This document shows positions 10,085 through 22,409 of a DNA stretch of 64,000 bases, piece after piece; the first letter of the stretch is position 1, and each line of letters begins with the position of its first letter. The position numbers were made by a program, and so were the translations under genes. The DNA is from Pterois miles (taxonomy: Eukaryota; Chordata; Actinopteri; Perciformes; Scorpaenidae): positions 8,148,501 to 8,212,500 of the forward strand of contig CAMQGK010000008.1 of NCBI GenBank assembly GCA_947000775.1. Reading direction: 5' to 3'. The notes under the pieces were generated by a model, which did no database searches, was not told the DNA's origin, and saw only the letters and a list, made by a program, of their open reading frames with translations.

Positions 10085-12213
10085 AGTTAAATATGGTATT
10101 GATGTGCATAGTGAAATGAAGTGTATTTTTTACATTTGGAGAGAAATCACAAGGCAATATCAGCAACTATGTCTATGTCAAGAAGATGTTGTTTTTCCTC
10201 TCTCCCACTAATAACAACCTCAGTTGCCATCCCGACCTAACCACCCTGGTAAGGCGCTCTTTTCCAACACTGGAAGGAAAGCGTGTTTACCAGACCCTCC
10301 ATGTGTTGCTTTCCTACATTAATGCTGAATGTCAATCAAAAACTTGTTTGCTTAAGCGAATGGCGGTTCAGTCTTCCACGGACCAACATAGAGCGTTGTG
10401 TTGGACACAAATCAGACGCACTATAAAAATTGCCATCACCTCCTGTGTGGATTGAGAAGTAGCAGAAGAAGTGCTAATGATGAGAAGCTTCTCTCCCAAG
10501 GCATATACAAATTGTTACATAATGGCATGTTTCAGTCTTTAACACATTAAACTATTGTGGGCATCATTGCCCTCATGTTTCTAAGTGAAAGCCCTTGCTT
10601 AAAATAAAACACCTAATTGTATAAGTCCTCAGGTCTAGTGTACACCTTGCCTCAAGGCTGGTGAAATTTCCTTACATTTGTTCGTTTTTAGAGTCATTGT
10701 TTTTCAGCGAGGACTTAATATTGTGCTATAATCACCCCCAGTGCTTTTCAAATGTACTCTCCCGCTTTCAGCTCTGACAACCCTTTTATGCCAAGTTTCA
10801 ACTAATGTATAAAACCTCTGATATGTCACAGCATGCATCCAACACAAACCCCGCTGGCCTTCCCTTTTCTATTGTTATTCCGGTGTTGATGTCTCGTTAA
10901 TAAGCAACGTTAATTAGCCTGCTCTTCAAAAATATAATTCTAGTATTGTGTCTTCAGGGTTTGGTCATTAAATGAACAAAGGCAGTCAAACGACTGACAC
11001 AATAGGCTCAGCTGATTAAGGGCACCGCCATAATACAACTTGGTCGAGAAACAATCAGTGAATCTTCTTGATCCTACATCATCCTATTATCTTATGTTTT
11101 TCTAGTGAGCTTGCGAAAACCCAGACGTGCTTGCGACATTACACAAGTAAAACGCTCAGCTTCAAGATACAGTTCCTCTTCATATGTCCTCTATACTATT
11201 TTCTGCACCTACGGGAAAAATACTACCAATATGTTTGCTGTTTTTAAGGCTTAGTTCTCCTTGTGTGACCAAGACAATCTGTCTGATATCAGCTGAAGTC
11301 ATCCTTGGAGGCAGCATCTGGCCCAAGTTGGCTCAAGCATCCTGCATCCATTTTGGCAGAACATTTGAAGATGATGAAGACCACTGGACAGAATCCATGG
11401 CCTTGCCTCTCTGAAGGTTGAATGTCAGAGGTCGCTGGGTGGCCAACCCATCTGCCAGCCTGGCACCGTCACATACAGTACAGGCTGGACGTTAGTAATA
11501 GAGTGGCGTGTTCCGTGGGTGTCTGAGCAGAGACAGGCTGTGTTCATAGCCTGCTCAGATGTATACTCGACATCCACATCATAGCATAGCACTCCAGCAG
11601 ATTATGTCATTGTCATTGCTTTGATTAACTATGTTTTGACAGATGCGAAGTGACAGTAATTAATTTGTTTTATCTGTTTTGTCAATGTAATGCGAAGGCA
11701 TATGCTTAATAGTCTTGAAGAATATCATACCAAGCCTTGCATTCAAATCAGTTTCACATTGGATGAAGGTTCTATCACATGGGTTAGCAAAAGTGTGTCT
11801 GAACTTGGACAGCAAGTGTTTTACCGCAGCATGGAGCATATGATCATCATAGGATTAACCTATTTAAGGACCTGTGCATTTTATATACATTCACTTACAA
11901 GTTTTCATCAGGTAAAGTGCACATAGCAGACTACACATGGTCGGTGTTCAGTCATGATACTCATGTAGGTCATTTAGGTCACTCACGTTTTGGCAGCAGA
12001 GTCCAATGCACACTCACTGTGGACTGTGGATGGTTCCGGTCGCAGTTACACACATAAAGCGTGAGCAAAACGTGACCCATCACATGGCCAGCGAAGATAG
12101 CTGTGTCAGTTAAAATAAAAATATGACACAGATGAATAAAAAAATGTGTCTTGCATTGTCATTTGTACGCCATGTAGTCTGTACCTGTAGTGACTGCGTA
12201 AATATGCTGCGTA
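10085..12213. other. Non-coding DNA, nothing recognised
   Basis: No coding or repeat content that I can support. An 89-codon frame (10186-10455) and a 76-codon frame (11184-11414) have no homology I recognise. A short acceptor/donor pair at about 10222 and 10248 (AACCTCAG, then CTG|GTAAGG) has a weak pyrimidine tract and I did not promote it. Confidence 0.5.
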
Positions 12214-12310
12214 TGGTGGGCGGGTGAGGAGATGGATGGGTCCAACAAACACAGGAATTTCAACCAGGTGACTGGTATTCGTGTCCCGTGTGAAACTAAA
12301 AGTAAAAGTT
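12214..12310 (+). repeat. Dispersed repeat, TCCAACAAACAC family (copy 1)
   Basis: The block GATGGGTCCAACAAACACA, then CCAGGTGACTGGTATTCGTG and TCCCGTGTGAAAC, recurs at 43519-43600 (+) and, reverse-complemented, at 14095-14178. Copies 1 and 3 are each followed within about 200 bp by CCTAAACC, so the element probably extends rightwards to about 12540. Superfamily unknown. Confidence 0.6.
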
Positions 12311-13665
12311 TACTTATTTTATAAGTACATCAAGTAGGACAGTGGTCGAGGCCGTAGTGTTTTATTGCAAAATAAGTTAGTGACATTTATCTCGTACTTT
12401 TTAAGTGATGTGTTTTCCATACTTCTGTTTTGTTGCTCCTGTATGTATTTTACTTTGCTTCATATTTATTTTACACTCCACCAGTTCTGTTGCCTAAACC
12501 TGAATGCAGACATTACCATAGTTTTGTTGTGTGGCATGTAAATGACACACAGAAAGTCTAAAATGTGTTCTCATAATATTGTAATGTCATGCTATTTCTA
12601 TGCCTTTCTGTGAGATCAGGTTGAAACGCCACCTGTACAGACAAGCCATAAAATGCATTAATCTTTTAAATTTAAAAGTCTTTGGTTCCCTTTCTTCCAT
12701 TTGACTTGATTTTGAAATCTAGTTTTAGAGAGTCACTTTTATCTCTGTAAAGGAAGATACTATAAGTCTGGAGAGGTTGTGCCATCCGACAGTGCAGCTA
12801 CAGTCAGATATGGTTGAAAACCTTTAAACTGGTCTTTCAAGCCAAATTGCTCTTTCACAGAGGCAGTTTAGAAATCATTTGATCAAGGACAATATGGAAC
12901 ATGCTGCAACACTTGATGGTCATGTTCAGCCTTGGTATTAGTCACATTTGACAAGTATCCACATGATCATTCAGAATAAATCGTTTACTACCATATAAAG
13001 TGAGCAGTCTTTCACACAACACATTATTGGTTTGGAGCCTCTAAAAGTGGCCTGATGTGTTAAATTGTTTCCTCTTCTTAATAACATTTAACAGCAAGCG
13101 TCAGTGCATCACAGTTAGAGGAGGCAAAGCATGGATCTGTAGAGGCTGCACCATGTTTACCCTGCAGATCTCTATGTACACAGAAAGCTGCTCCACCATG
13201 TCCCAATGCAATACTACTTTTGCTTTCTTGACCAACACCAAAATAGAAACCTGTGTTAATTAGTCCTCTGTGGCCTGCCATACAGAGAATCCAGGTTTGT
13301 AAATACAGGAGAGGATGTGTCCTCGACTGTCCCTTGTTACAGATTAAGGCCTGAAGCCAGATGGGAATCTTGAGCCAGGCTGGTTTTTTTCAACGCTCTG
13401 ACATGTGCACTGACATTCCTGCAGGTCAAAAAAGGGAAATTACTGTAGGGTTGGTGTTTGCTCGGGGCCTCTAGTGTCCACAGGCCTTGCTAAAGGGTTA
13501 CCCTTTGGGGTAAGCACAGAACACTGACCATGGGATTAGATTCAAACTTGAGACATATGAGTAGGTTTAGCTTTAGTTTCAAATTAGCCACAATGAGCAT
13601 CTCAATAATGGCTTAGCTCTGTGTTCAACCCTTCCATTACAGTATATTGCTCTAACCTTGACCAC
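12311..13665. other. Non-coding DNA, partly repeat-derived
   Basis: The first 230 bp probably belong to the repeat starting at 12214 (CCTAAACCTGAATGC near 12493). The rest, to 13665, shows no gene or repeat I recognise. Two overlapping chance frames of 67 and 68 codons lie on opposite strands at 13057-13281. Confidence 0.45.
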
Positions 13666-13666
13666 A

Positions 13667-13918
13667 TGTTTTAGTTACCAATGAAAGTATTTAGCAGCAC
13701 TAGCTCCAAAAATCACTAAATCTAATGAGAAAGTTGCCAAGGCAGCAACACTGACGGCCCGTCGCCTCAGGCCTACCTCCAAAACCAACATTATCATTAT
13801 GGACATAAAAATAGCATAATGAATGTAATCAACAAACACAGAAATAGAAACATAGATGTTTGTACTGACAATTGTGAATTTCTCCACTGTGAGACTAATA
13901 AAGGAATATCTTATCTTA
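13667..13918 (+). mobile_element. LINE/SINE 3' tail, L2/Rex-type
   Basis: The right end, CTCCACTGTGAGACTAATAAAGGAATATCTTATCTTA in outline (about 13881-13918), is the 3' terminus typical of fish L2/CR1-clade LINEs and the SINEs that borrow their tails. The same terminus lies in the opposite direction at 25486-25545. The upstream 200 bp probably belong to the element, but I cannot align them to a known body. The 70-codon minus frame here (13675-13887) is a by-product. Confidence 0.6.
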
Positions 13919-14005
13919 ATTGTTAGCAGGTAACAGATTTTTTCTTTTGTTTTTCAGGGCTGTTGATTTATTGATTGCTGTAAAGATGTAATAAAAATTT
14001 CAACA

Positions 14006-14030
14006 AATAATAATAATAATAATAAAAATG
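14006..14030. repeat. (AAT)n microsatellite
   Basis: About seven AAT units followed by AAAAATG. Probably an extended A-rich tract. Confidence 0.85.
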
Positions 14031-14094
14031 TATTTGAACACCACTACCACTGTAACCTTTACGTGTCTTTCCACACATCACTGACAGTCCAACA

Positions 14095-14178
14095 CTTTGT
14101 CACTTTGTCACATCCCAGGGAACACGAATGGGACACAAACAGCGGTCTCCTGGATGAAAGTGTTTGTTGAACTCTAAA
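14095..14178 (-). repeat. Dispersed repeat, TCCAACAAACAC family (copy 2)
   Basis: Read on the minus strand it gives AGTTCAACAAACACTTTCA, TCCAGGAGACCGCTGTTTG and TGTCCCATTCGTGTTCCC, closely matching the plus-strand copy at 43519-43600. Confidence 0.6.
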
Positions 14179-14179
14179 A

Positions 14180-15738
14180 AAGTTGGGTGGTGTTATTTTT
14201 GAGCCATGACTAAGCTTGTTAGATTTTTGTTTTTGTGCCGTTTGTGTCTTGGGTTCTGAATTGGTACGTTGTGTTGTGAAAGTGTCTACTTCGACTCCAC
14301 CTAAGTAACCAGTGGATAATGTTTGTCTCTAATATCGACCAAAACACATTACTATGAAAGGAAACTTTCAAGCGGCTGATGTTTGTAATTTCACTCGCGA
14401 CATGTAAAAGTTGTTTTCCATTCACACCGAGCAGTTTGAATAACATGACATGACTGTTGGGCCACACGAGTCATTCATTCAGTAGCGTCACCACTCCGTA
14501 TTAATTTGGTGTTTTTGAGATGGGAAGAGGCTGTTACATGTGTCACTGCTGCATCATTAATTTGCTATCTTGTTACCATGCGCCCACCTCTCACTCCTTT
14601 TGTTCTTTCGCTCTCAAACTTTCCCTCTTTGACTTGACATGATAATCACCTCACTTGAAAGATGGCAGGCAGAGAAAAGAAATCACGGTACTGTATGCAA
14701 GAATAACAAGCTGACACTGCACAGTCAACGGCGGTGAATAATCTCTCCCTCATTTTTATTCATCCCCTAGACTTCCATCATAAACATGGACTGTTATCTA
14801 TTACTATCTGGTGTTTTCTATCACTACAATTGTATTTAGTCTACACTTTTCTATTGTTTCACATTTTCTAGCGGGTCCATACAACGTGAGGTCCACACAC
14901 ACTCTCAGTGCCATGCACACAGTTATACACCTCACAATATTTTGAATAGTTTGTACAATAGTGAATAACCTTTCACATTTCTAACAGATACAAGAAATAC
15001 ACATTATCCATCTTTTTGCAAATATTTGCACAAATGTATCAAATAAAATTACCAATGCAATGATAAAATATAAAGTGCATAGACAGACATGCATAAATAG
15101 TAACAGAATAACATAATTACAGGACAATATTTGTTTCTCCACATAGATGATGATCTATATCAGTGTCATCACCATCTGAAGCATATTAATTACTGAGCCA
15201 GAACAGGTAATTTACAAGGCGGACACTAAGTGAGGCTAAGTTGAGTTGGGTGCATTATGATTAAATTAACATAATCCGGTCTTGTTAAATTGGATCAGCA
15301 ATATTATTAAGGCAGGCATAGCTTTCACTCAGTGTCGCTAATTCCTCTCATGCTAAAGTCCTAATGAGAAATAAGGAAGCACTTACAAGGGAGCGTATGG
15401 ACTGAACGGCAGGTACAGATTATCTGTCTGCCTCACTCAGTTTCACTCGCACACTGTGTCTTTGTCATGCACACAATTACACAGAGCCCGGTTCACTTGG
15501 AAACAAAGGAAAACCACACACACACACACTCAGGAGTACACTCTCGCAGTCGCTCGCAGTCTCGGTCTGTGTGCCTACATCTCTCAAATGAATAGCACTT
15601 TGTAATAAAGCCAGGAGGATTTTCAAACACATCATTATAAGGCTCTTGGGGAAACTGTATGGAATGGAGACCAGTTGAAACTCTGATTTGGCTCAAAATA
15701 GGAGTTTTGAAAATAAAATCATACTGTTGCACACAATA
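14180..15738. other. Non-coding DNA, nothing recognised
   Basis: AT-rich with short CA runs (15516-15530). Two 82-codon minus frames (14219-14467, 15493-15741) have no recognised features. No gene or repeat seen. Confidence 0.5.
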
Positions 15739-15928
15739 CATTCAGAAAGTACACAGACCTCTTCACGTTTGTCACATTTTGTTATGTTACAGCCTTATGT
15801 GAAATCGCTTAAATGATTTACCCCCCCCCCCCCCCCCATTGATCTGCACTCAATACACCATAATGACGAAGTGGAGAATTTTAGGGATTTTTGCAGGTTT
15901 ATTATAAAGGGAAACTGAAATATCTCAT
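15739..15928. mobile_element. Tc1/mariner-type terminal fragment
   Basis: The run of motifs ACACAGACCTCTTCACGTTTG, TTGTTATGTTACAGCCTTAT, TCTGCACTCAATACACCATA (15842-15861), ATAATGACGAAGTGG and GGAAACTGAAATATC is the diverged end of a fish Tc1-like transposon, which normally reads GTATTCAGACC..., ...TTACAGCCTTAT... and ...CCATAATGACAAAG.... A C17 run (15821-15837) sits inside it. No transposase sequence follows, because the element breaks off at about 15928, where another MITE begins. Confidence 0.65.
15821..15837. repeat. Poly(C) run, C17
   Basis: Homopolymer inside the Tc1-like fragment, at a position where related copies usually carry a T/C-rich stretch. Probably slippage expansion; assembly length may be unreliable. 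Confidence 0.9.
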
Positions 15929-15932
15929 ATTA

Positions 15933-16733
15933 TCTACCCACAAGTCTCCCCTTTACAGACATGCCCACATTATGATAATCACATGCAGTTTGGATCAAGT
16001 CATAATCAAGTCAGTACACTGACCCACTGACAGCTGTTGTTGTTTGCTGGGCTGCAGTTGTTACGATGTTATGATTTGAGCATATCGTCTATACTAAATA
16101 CAGTACCTGTGAGGCTTTCTTGACAATATTTGTCACTAATTTATGTTGTTAATTAATTTCCAATAATAAATATATAAAAGAAGAAGAAGAAGAAGATATC
16201 TTTTTGTCCACGGGGGATATTTTTCACTCTGTTGTTCTTTCAAGGTCATGCAGCCCGACACACCAGCAAAAATGCAAAATGGAGGATGTAGAGTGATGGG
16301 GCTGCTCCTGACAAGCGCCCGAGAGTTGGGGGTTTGGTGCCTTGCTCAGGGGCACCTCGGCAGTGCCCAAGAGGTAAACTGGCACCTCTCCAGCTACCAG
16401 TTCACACTCAGTTCTTAGTCCATGTCGGGACTTGAACCGGTGACCCTCCGGTTCCCAAGCCAACTCCCTACAGACTGAGCTACTGCCGCCCCCATAAAAC
16501 ACACATAAAACAAGCATATTTACCCATGTTGATAAGATTATATATTAGATATAATCAATTATTATATATTTAACAATACACACATAATATGCACATAGTA
16601 TATAATACTTGACAAATTTCCCCTCTCCTATTTTGAACAGATAAAAAAAAATGCGCAAATTAAACTGTCATACAATCGCATGATATGATACATGCGATTA
16701 ATCATGAAAATATTTTAATTGACTGACAGCCCT
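15933..16733 (+). mobile_element. TAGGGCTGTCAA MITE, copy A, split by a SINE
   Basis: The left part (15933-16179) starts inside the element at CTACCCACAAGTCTCCCC. It carries the family's ATTATGATAATCACATGCAG, GACAGCTGTTGTTG and TTATGATTTGAGCATAT blocks. The right part (16494-16733) resumes with ACAAGCATATTTACCCATGT and ends ATTGACTGACAGCCCT. About 300 bp of the left end are missing, replaced by the Tc1-like fragment. The insertion at 16180-16493 is the SINE. Confidence 0.8.
16180..16493 (-). mobile_element. tRNA-derived SINE
   Basis: On the minus strand the element starts GGGGGCGGCAGTAGCTCAGTC. It has an A box (TAGCTCAGTCTGTAGG, plus-strand 16467-16482) and a B box (GGTTCAAGTCC, 16428-16438), followed by a tRNA-unrelated body. 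The body includes CTGGAGAGGTGCCAGTTTAC and GAGGTGCCCCTGAGCAAGG, typical of a percomorph SINE. It ends in a (CTT)n tail at 16180-16196. ATAAAA flanks both sides (16174-16179 and 16494-16499) as a probable target duplication. A 97-codon minus frame crosses it and is not a gene. Confidence 0.85.
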
Positions 16734-16734
16734 G

Positions 16735-18900
16735 ATATGTTGCTATAAATGGCACACCCTAAGGGAACAAAAACACGATTCATATTATCAGGAGATTAGA
16801 CTGTAAAGAAAGCACACTTAGAGTATATGCCATCTCTGCCAGTAGATCCCTCTAAATGCTACACACTGTTCCTTTAAAATAATGAACGCAACTAGTAACT
16901 ATGAATGCATTCAGTGCAAGTGTGTAATTATAATGTGACATATCCACTCCAGTTGCTTTGTTTTGTCTGATCTGTCCTCATGCCAATATTTTTGTCATAA
17001 CATACACAGGATAATATGCACTGATTCATGACAATTATCGGCCCCGGTTGGAGAAAGAGACCTTCAGCAGCTCTGGCAAGTGTGAATAGACGAACATGCA
17101 GAATCACAGACAGCACAGTCCAAGGGGAACCATTTACTGTCTTATCAGGCTGTCTGACAACACACAATGCTAATTCAGGTGCGAACAGTTAAGTCTTTTC
17201 CACTCCGTAGTCTGTCCATGCTTTCATAAATTCTGACAGTCTGCCCATCTCGATGCTTCCCATTGGACACACAAATGAAAACTTAATATCCAGAATAAAT
17301 TGGGAATGAGTTAAAAAAAGGATTAATCATTATGCGCTGCACACACACATAATATGACAGCCAATACCCTATCGATCACTGTGGAATTTTAATTTACCTG
17401 TAATGACACAACATTAAGTGAACCTGATTGATAGTTTTTACACATGGGAGGACACAATTATGTTCCACACAGGGTACAGGTGCACGCGCACACACGTTCC
17501 GGCGTGCTTGAGTCAAATCCAAACGCTCCCATTCCATAATGTTATTATCTCATTCTCCACGGTCTCATTTTTCACAAAGCCCTGGGGGTATGTGAGGGAC
17601 AGTCAGGGTTGAGCTCACACAAGCCCGGGCTGCACACCCGACTGCCGGTGAAGGTCTGTGTTAGTGCCGAGTGCAACACTGCCAGAAGAAACAGGGACGG
17701 GGAAAATGGAAATGACCCAGATGATCCCGCAACACAATGTGGTGCAGGACCAGTGGAAGCAGCTGCTTTACTTTACAGGAGATTACTGTTTATTTGGAGA
17801 TTAGAATTGGAGACTGACTATTCAAAAGGACATTATTAACAGGGAGATAAGTAGGCTAAGGTCTTTACAAACACATAATAAAAATGACCACAACATAACT
17901 GAAGGGTTTGACTGTTTATCAAGGCCAACTGATTTCTTTAAAGCTTTTTTGGCTTGCACTGTTTGGAAATAAAAAACAAACAAACTTAATTTTCTCATTT
18001 CCAACAATGCAGATCAGTGCAATGCAATGGGGATTAAAAAGCATGATCATTAAAACCAGACATGAATTTCTGCTTCAAATCCCCATCTTATACATCTTTA
18101 TTATAACATAATGGATTGTTTTGTCTTGAGGTGAGGTTCTGTCAAAGATTTCAAGAGATAAAGGTTGCTGATCAAACTCAAGCATGTCCAATCAATACTT
18201 GTCTTTGTGGAGAAATTCTTCTAAAGTTGCCAGAGCGAGAGCGTTTTCTCCTCATCAAACATGCTTCCTCACTGTATGAAATGGACAGATTCGTTTCACA
18301 GTCAGGACACGCAACACGTTTTTCCAAGCTCTGTGCTATAGACTTCTGCACCTCTTGGGCACGGTGCGCCATCATTACAATGAATTGTGGGATCCTATTC
18401 ATTCTCATTACTGAAGTCACCATTTGATGTACTTGCAGTTGACTTTTTAACTTCTGCAAACTATATACTCCCTCCAACGTCCATTGTTGATTTTTTTTTT
18501 GTTTTGTTTGTTTATTTTCACAGTGAGGCAGTGAATCACATTGTGGAGGCTTTAAGAGTTCAGGTTCAAGTAAAGTGTACTTCTGCTGGTATTGTGATAG
18601 AGGTCATAGATTACCTGATGCTGCTGTTATTACAGCGAGGTTAGGTTTGCAGTCCAGTCTGTCTGCTTCTTTGTCTGTTTGTTTGCTTGTTTATATCGCG
18701 CAGTGAACTTAGCAGATTTTAATTGAATCTGGTGGAAAGTGAGGCGATGGGCCAAAAAAGAACTGATTAGTGTTCAGCTATGTGGTCATTTATCAACCGT
18801 TATGTTTCCACTTAGCTGTAACTCCTAAATTAAGACTTGTGAAAGGGAAATTCTGCACTGCAAGACTGTAATATGATAGATTAAAATGATTATATCTCAC
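16735..18900. other. Non-coding DNA, nothing recognised
   Basis: No identifiable gene. 17600-17720 is a little GC-richer with several CpGs. The frames at 18116-18427 (+) and 18178-18477 (-), about 100 codons each, overlap on opposite strands and match nothing I recognise. Confidence 0.5.
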
Positions 18901-19790
18901 TTAGGGTGTAAGAAAATATTAAAGCATTGCAATATTATGTTTTGATATGAACCTATTCTCAAAAACATTTTATTGACTTTTAATTGATAGTTTAAATTAG
19001 GGCTGTCAATCAGTTGAAATATTACATTGCAATTAACCACACGACTGTCCATTGTTAATCATGATTAATTGCAAATTTATCACACATTGTTCAAAATATA
19101 CCTTATCAGCATGGGAGTGGGTAAATATGATTGCTTTATGCAAATGTATGTATTTTTTTTATTTATTACTGAAAATCAATTAACAACAACAACAAAAAAC
19201 ACAAATATTGTCCAGAAACCCTCACAGGCACTGCATTTAGCATACAATAATTATGCTCAAATCATATCATGGCAAACTGCAGCCCAACAGGCATGACTTG
19301 ACTATGACTTGCCCCAAACTGCAAGTGATTATCATAAAGTGGGCATGTCTGTAAAGGGGAGACCCGTGGATACCCATAAAACCCATTTTCATTCACATAT
19401 ATTGAGGTCAGAGGTCAAGGGACCCCTTTGAAAATGGCCATGACCATTTTTCCTCACCAAAATTTAATGTGTGTAGTATGACATGGTTTCTTTAGGTTTT
19501 CTAGTCTCATATGATACCAGTATCTTCACTATCACTTTAAAAGTGAGCCCACAACAACCTCCGGAAGATCGATTTCATAAATGCACTCATGAAATTGGTG
19601 TTAAAATGCATTTCTGTTAATGCGTTAACTTTTCTTTACTCAGATTTTATGTAAATGGTGATATGTTCTTTATACTATGACAGTTTAGTTAGATTTTTTA
19701 AAAATCGCAATATATTGCCTTGCTTAGAGTATCACAATATATTTAATCAGAACCGCTGTATCATGATATGTATCCTATCACTCAAATGAG
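18901..19790 (+). mobile_element. Older TTAGGGTGTAAGAAAATAT repeat, split by a MITE
   Basis: The left arm (18901-18997) begins TTAGGGTGTAAGAAAATATT and contains GCAATATTATGTTTTGATATG. The right arm (about 19633-19790) contains ATGACAGTTTAGTTAGATTT, CGCAATATATTGCCTTGC and ATCATGATATGTATCCTATC. These arms are colinear with a common teleost hAT-like MITE. A minus-strand copy ends at 29686 with TTTCTTGCACCCCTAA, the reverse complement of this left end. The gap between the arms is filled by MITE copy B. Confidence 0.65.
18998..19632 (-). mobile_element. TAGGGCTGTCAA MITE, copy B (reverse)
   Basis: It opens TAGGGCTGTCAATCAGTTGA, which is the reverse complement of the right end of copies A and D. 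It then runs through the family in reverse: GCAATTAACCACACG, AAAGTGGGCATGTCTGTAAA and GTCAAGGGACCCCTTTGAAA. It stops at GCGTTAACTTTT (19632), about 12-15 bp short of the expected TTGACAGCCCTA, so one terminus is missing. Confidence 0.8.
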
Positions 19791-19889
19791 CATTGATAGT
19801 TGTGTGAAGTTAATTACTTCTAGCACACACTTAATACTTTCAATTCTAGCCATACTAGTGACGTGGCTAAATGCATATTTGGTAATTGT

Positions 19890-20430
19890 TCGGTAGCGCT
19901 AATCTTTGTGCCCAGGGGATGAATCCTATTGTCTTTAGTGATGCCTTGACTATTCCATAAGCATCACCAGCATGTAAAGTGTTACATAGTCCGTGAAATA
20001 TCTCAACATCTCCTGAATGGACTGGCAAACATTGTACAGATATTCACAGTTCCCAGAGGATGCATCCTAATAACATGGGTTATCCACTGACATTTTCTGA
20101 AGCACCATGAGGTTCACATTTGTGGCTTCAAATAAGACATCTTAGCAATTATTGGATTGATTACAATGGAATTTGGAACACACATCCAGGATCATCACCA
20201 GGTCAAAATTCCTATTAGTCCAATACTAAATACCATTAATGCTCAGTTTGTGTTCAATGCTAATTAGCATGCTACACTATGATAGCAAACACCGTCCTAC
20301 TAAACATCAGCATGTTAGCTCATTGTAAGCATGTTACCATGCTGATGAGCATTTAGCTCAAAGCACTGCTGTGTGTAAGTGCAGCCTCACAGAGCTGCTA
20401 GCATGGCTGTAGACTCATTGTTGTATGGTG
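19890..20430 (+). repeat. Long teleost dispersed repeat (GTTAGCATGTTACC type)
   Basis: Internal units of about 90-100 bp repeat the theme CAGAGGATGCATCCTAATAA, CACCATGAGGTTCACATTTG, TATTGGATTGATTACAATGG. They are followed by AACATCAGCATGTTAGCTCA, TAAGCATGTTACCATGCTGA and CAGCCTCACAGAGCTGCTAG. I know this arrangement as a very common, unclassified teleost repeat, probably a LINE-derived 3' region. This copy is diverged and has lost some units. Confidence 0.65.
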
Positions 20431-22409
20431 TCCATTAGAAATACTCTTACTCTTCATACACAGCGTTTACTGTGTTATGTAATAATAAAGACCCCAGCCT
20501 TGAGCTGCAGAACGATCAGTAGACAGAGAAGTGACGTGTTGCTGGAGGCAACTGGATGTGATGACTGGACTGCCAGCAGATAGCCACACACATGATTAGT
20601 GTCAGATCAGTGACATCATTTAATGTGATGCCTCAGACATGGGCCAGCTGTTACTGAGGGGAGCCAACTCTCCATCACCACTTTAGAGACAGAAGTTTTA
20701 TTTGTGGGCACAGGCTGTGGAAAGAAGTGGCTGGAAACAAAATCTCCATGTGTCTCTGTCCAACTAATGGTTCATCGCCTCGAGGTGACGCCACAGACTA
20801 CTAAATCACAAAGTTAGTGATTAGCAAAGTTGGAGGGGCAAAGACAGGAACCAAAGCCCAAACCAATAACTCTCAACACTGACTTTAACGTTTGTCTAGG
20901 AGGTGCTGTAAAACGTTCCGTCCTTTTTTCAATTTCCACATTAATATCTTAAAAGAGGTTACAGGACTCATGTGGTGTTGACATCTTGCTCAGAGGTTGT
21001 TAATAGGTTTGTGCGATCTACTCATACACTCGTTATCTGAAACAATGTGAAATGTGCGGTTAAATGCTGCCATTCTTGTCTCACATCCAGAGTGTTTTAG
21101 AAAGTAGCGGTGAGAGAAAGAGCATGCATTAGAGCTGTCAGCAAAATAACATGAGGTGTAAATTTGCCGTGGGGAGAAGACACACTTATGGTGCCAGCGA
21201 TATACTGAATAAAATATCTCACATGGGACTCAAGAACATATAGAAGTATTGCATAACCTATTGAAAAAACTTTTCTTCTCCCACTTCTGCTGTTGGAAAA
21301 AGTACTTTTCTAACACATCCACTAGAATAGCGACGGCAACATCTTTAAATTTAGAATGACGCCCCCTGAACGTGTGATGAACACTAATTAACAACCTTTC
21401 AGCTTGAGAAAATGCGAGTCTCCTGCCTCTTTGCACATTGCATCCCCTTGTTGCTGCTGTGGTGGCGGGTGGAGTGGAAGACTGGGCCTGTTTTTTTTTT
21501 TTTAAATGCCTCCTATAAGATGTTGATTTCTGCTCCCCTCCGAAAGTGTAAACCTCACATTTACCCACACTCACGTCCTCACGAGTTTCCAGCTAATCCA
21601 TGTGCTTTCATCCTGTGTTCATACAAACTTTCCTCACCATACTTCTCTTCAAATGTCCCTTACAAAACTGTAGAACCTCTACGGATGTGTTGTGAGGTGG
21701 TTTGAATATTTTGAGATTAAATTTGTGTTGATACTGTATGTAGGGTGGATAAGTTAACACTGGTTGAGTTGTTTGCTTGTTTCTATGTCTAATAGATAAA
21801 AGTTGACACAGGAATAGAGGGAAAATATATGCAATTTTGCAAAATTTAAATAACATAAAATAAAATACTGTCCTTATGCTCACAATATCCATTTGGGTGT
21901 TTAATTAAAAAATCCTATGTGATGTTTAATAGCTGAAAATGTCGATCACCGTTAATATATTCAGTCAAACCTTTTGTGTAATTCAGCATCTAATGACTAA
22001 AAATCAAGAGCTGTTTTGAATGAATGAAGCAGTACTTGATTTTGTGATATTATCTCCTACATCCGTGAAGTGAACCCCCCTCTCCTCTGAGTGCTGGGCT
22101 TCATGCCCGGACCGGCCCGATCTGTGTGATATATCCACAACGGCTACCTCAAAGCAAGGCCTTGAACTCGGTCAATACTCCTTTCTGTTATATTTCATAC
22201 CACAGTCTAGTGGTTTTTCAAGCAAACAAAGTGCCATAGGGACGAGTGAAGACAGGAAGAGTGCTTAAGTTGGGCCAGCCAGTACATTCTTAACCACATA
22301 AGTTACTTAACATTAGCACATACAGTATGATTAAATATGTATACATGCACACACATTAGTTTGACCTTCAAATAACTACCTTTGCAGTCGTACATGAGAA
22401 GTGCATGTA
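20431..22409. other. Non-coding DNA, nothing recognised
   Basis: Contains T12 at 21490-21501 and short frames of 94-114 codons on both strands around 21230-21892 that overlap each other and have no recognised motif. No repeat or gene identified. Confidence 0.5.

Noticed and set aside
10222..10248. 25-nt acceptor-donor pair
   Set aside because: Pyrimidine tract is weak and interrupted before the AG; below the standard used for the listed candidates.
16420..16493. Possible functional tRNA gene (A and B boxes present)
   Set aside because: The boxes are followed by a SINE body and a (CTT)n tail rather than a closed acceptor stem; it is a SINE head.
16224..16517. 97-codon minus-strand frame
   Set aside because: Lies within the tRNA-derived SINE and is read-through of its body and tRNA-like head.
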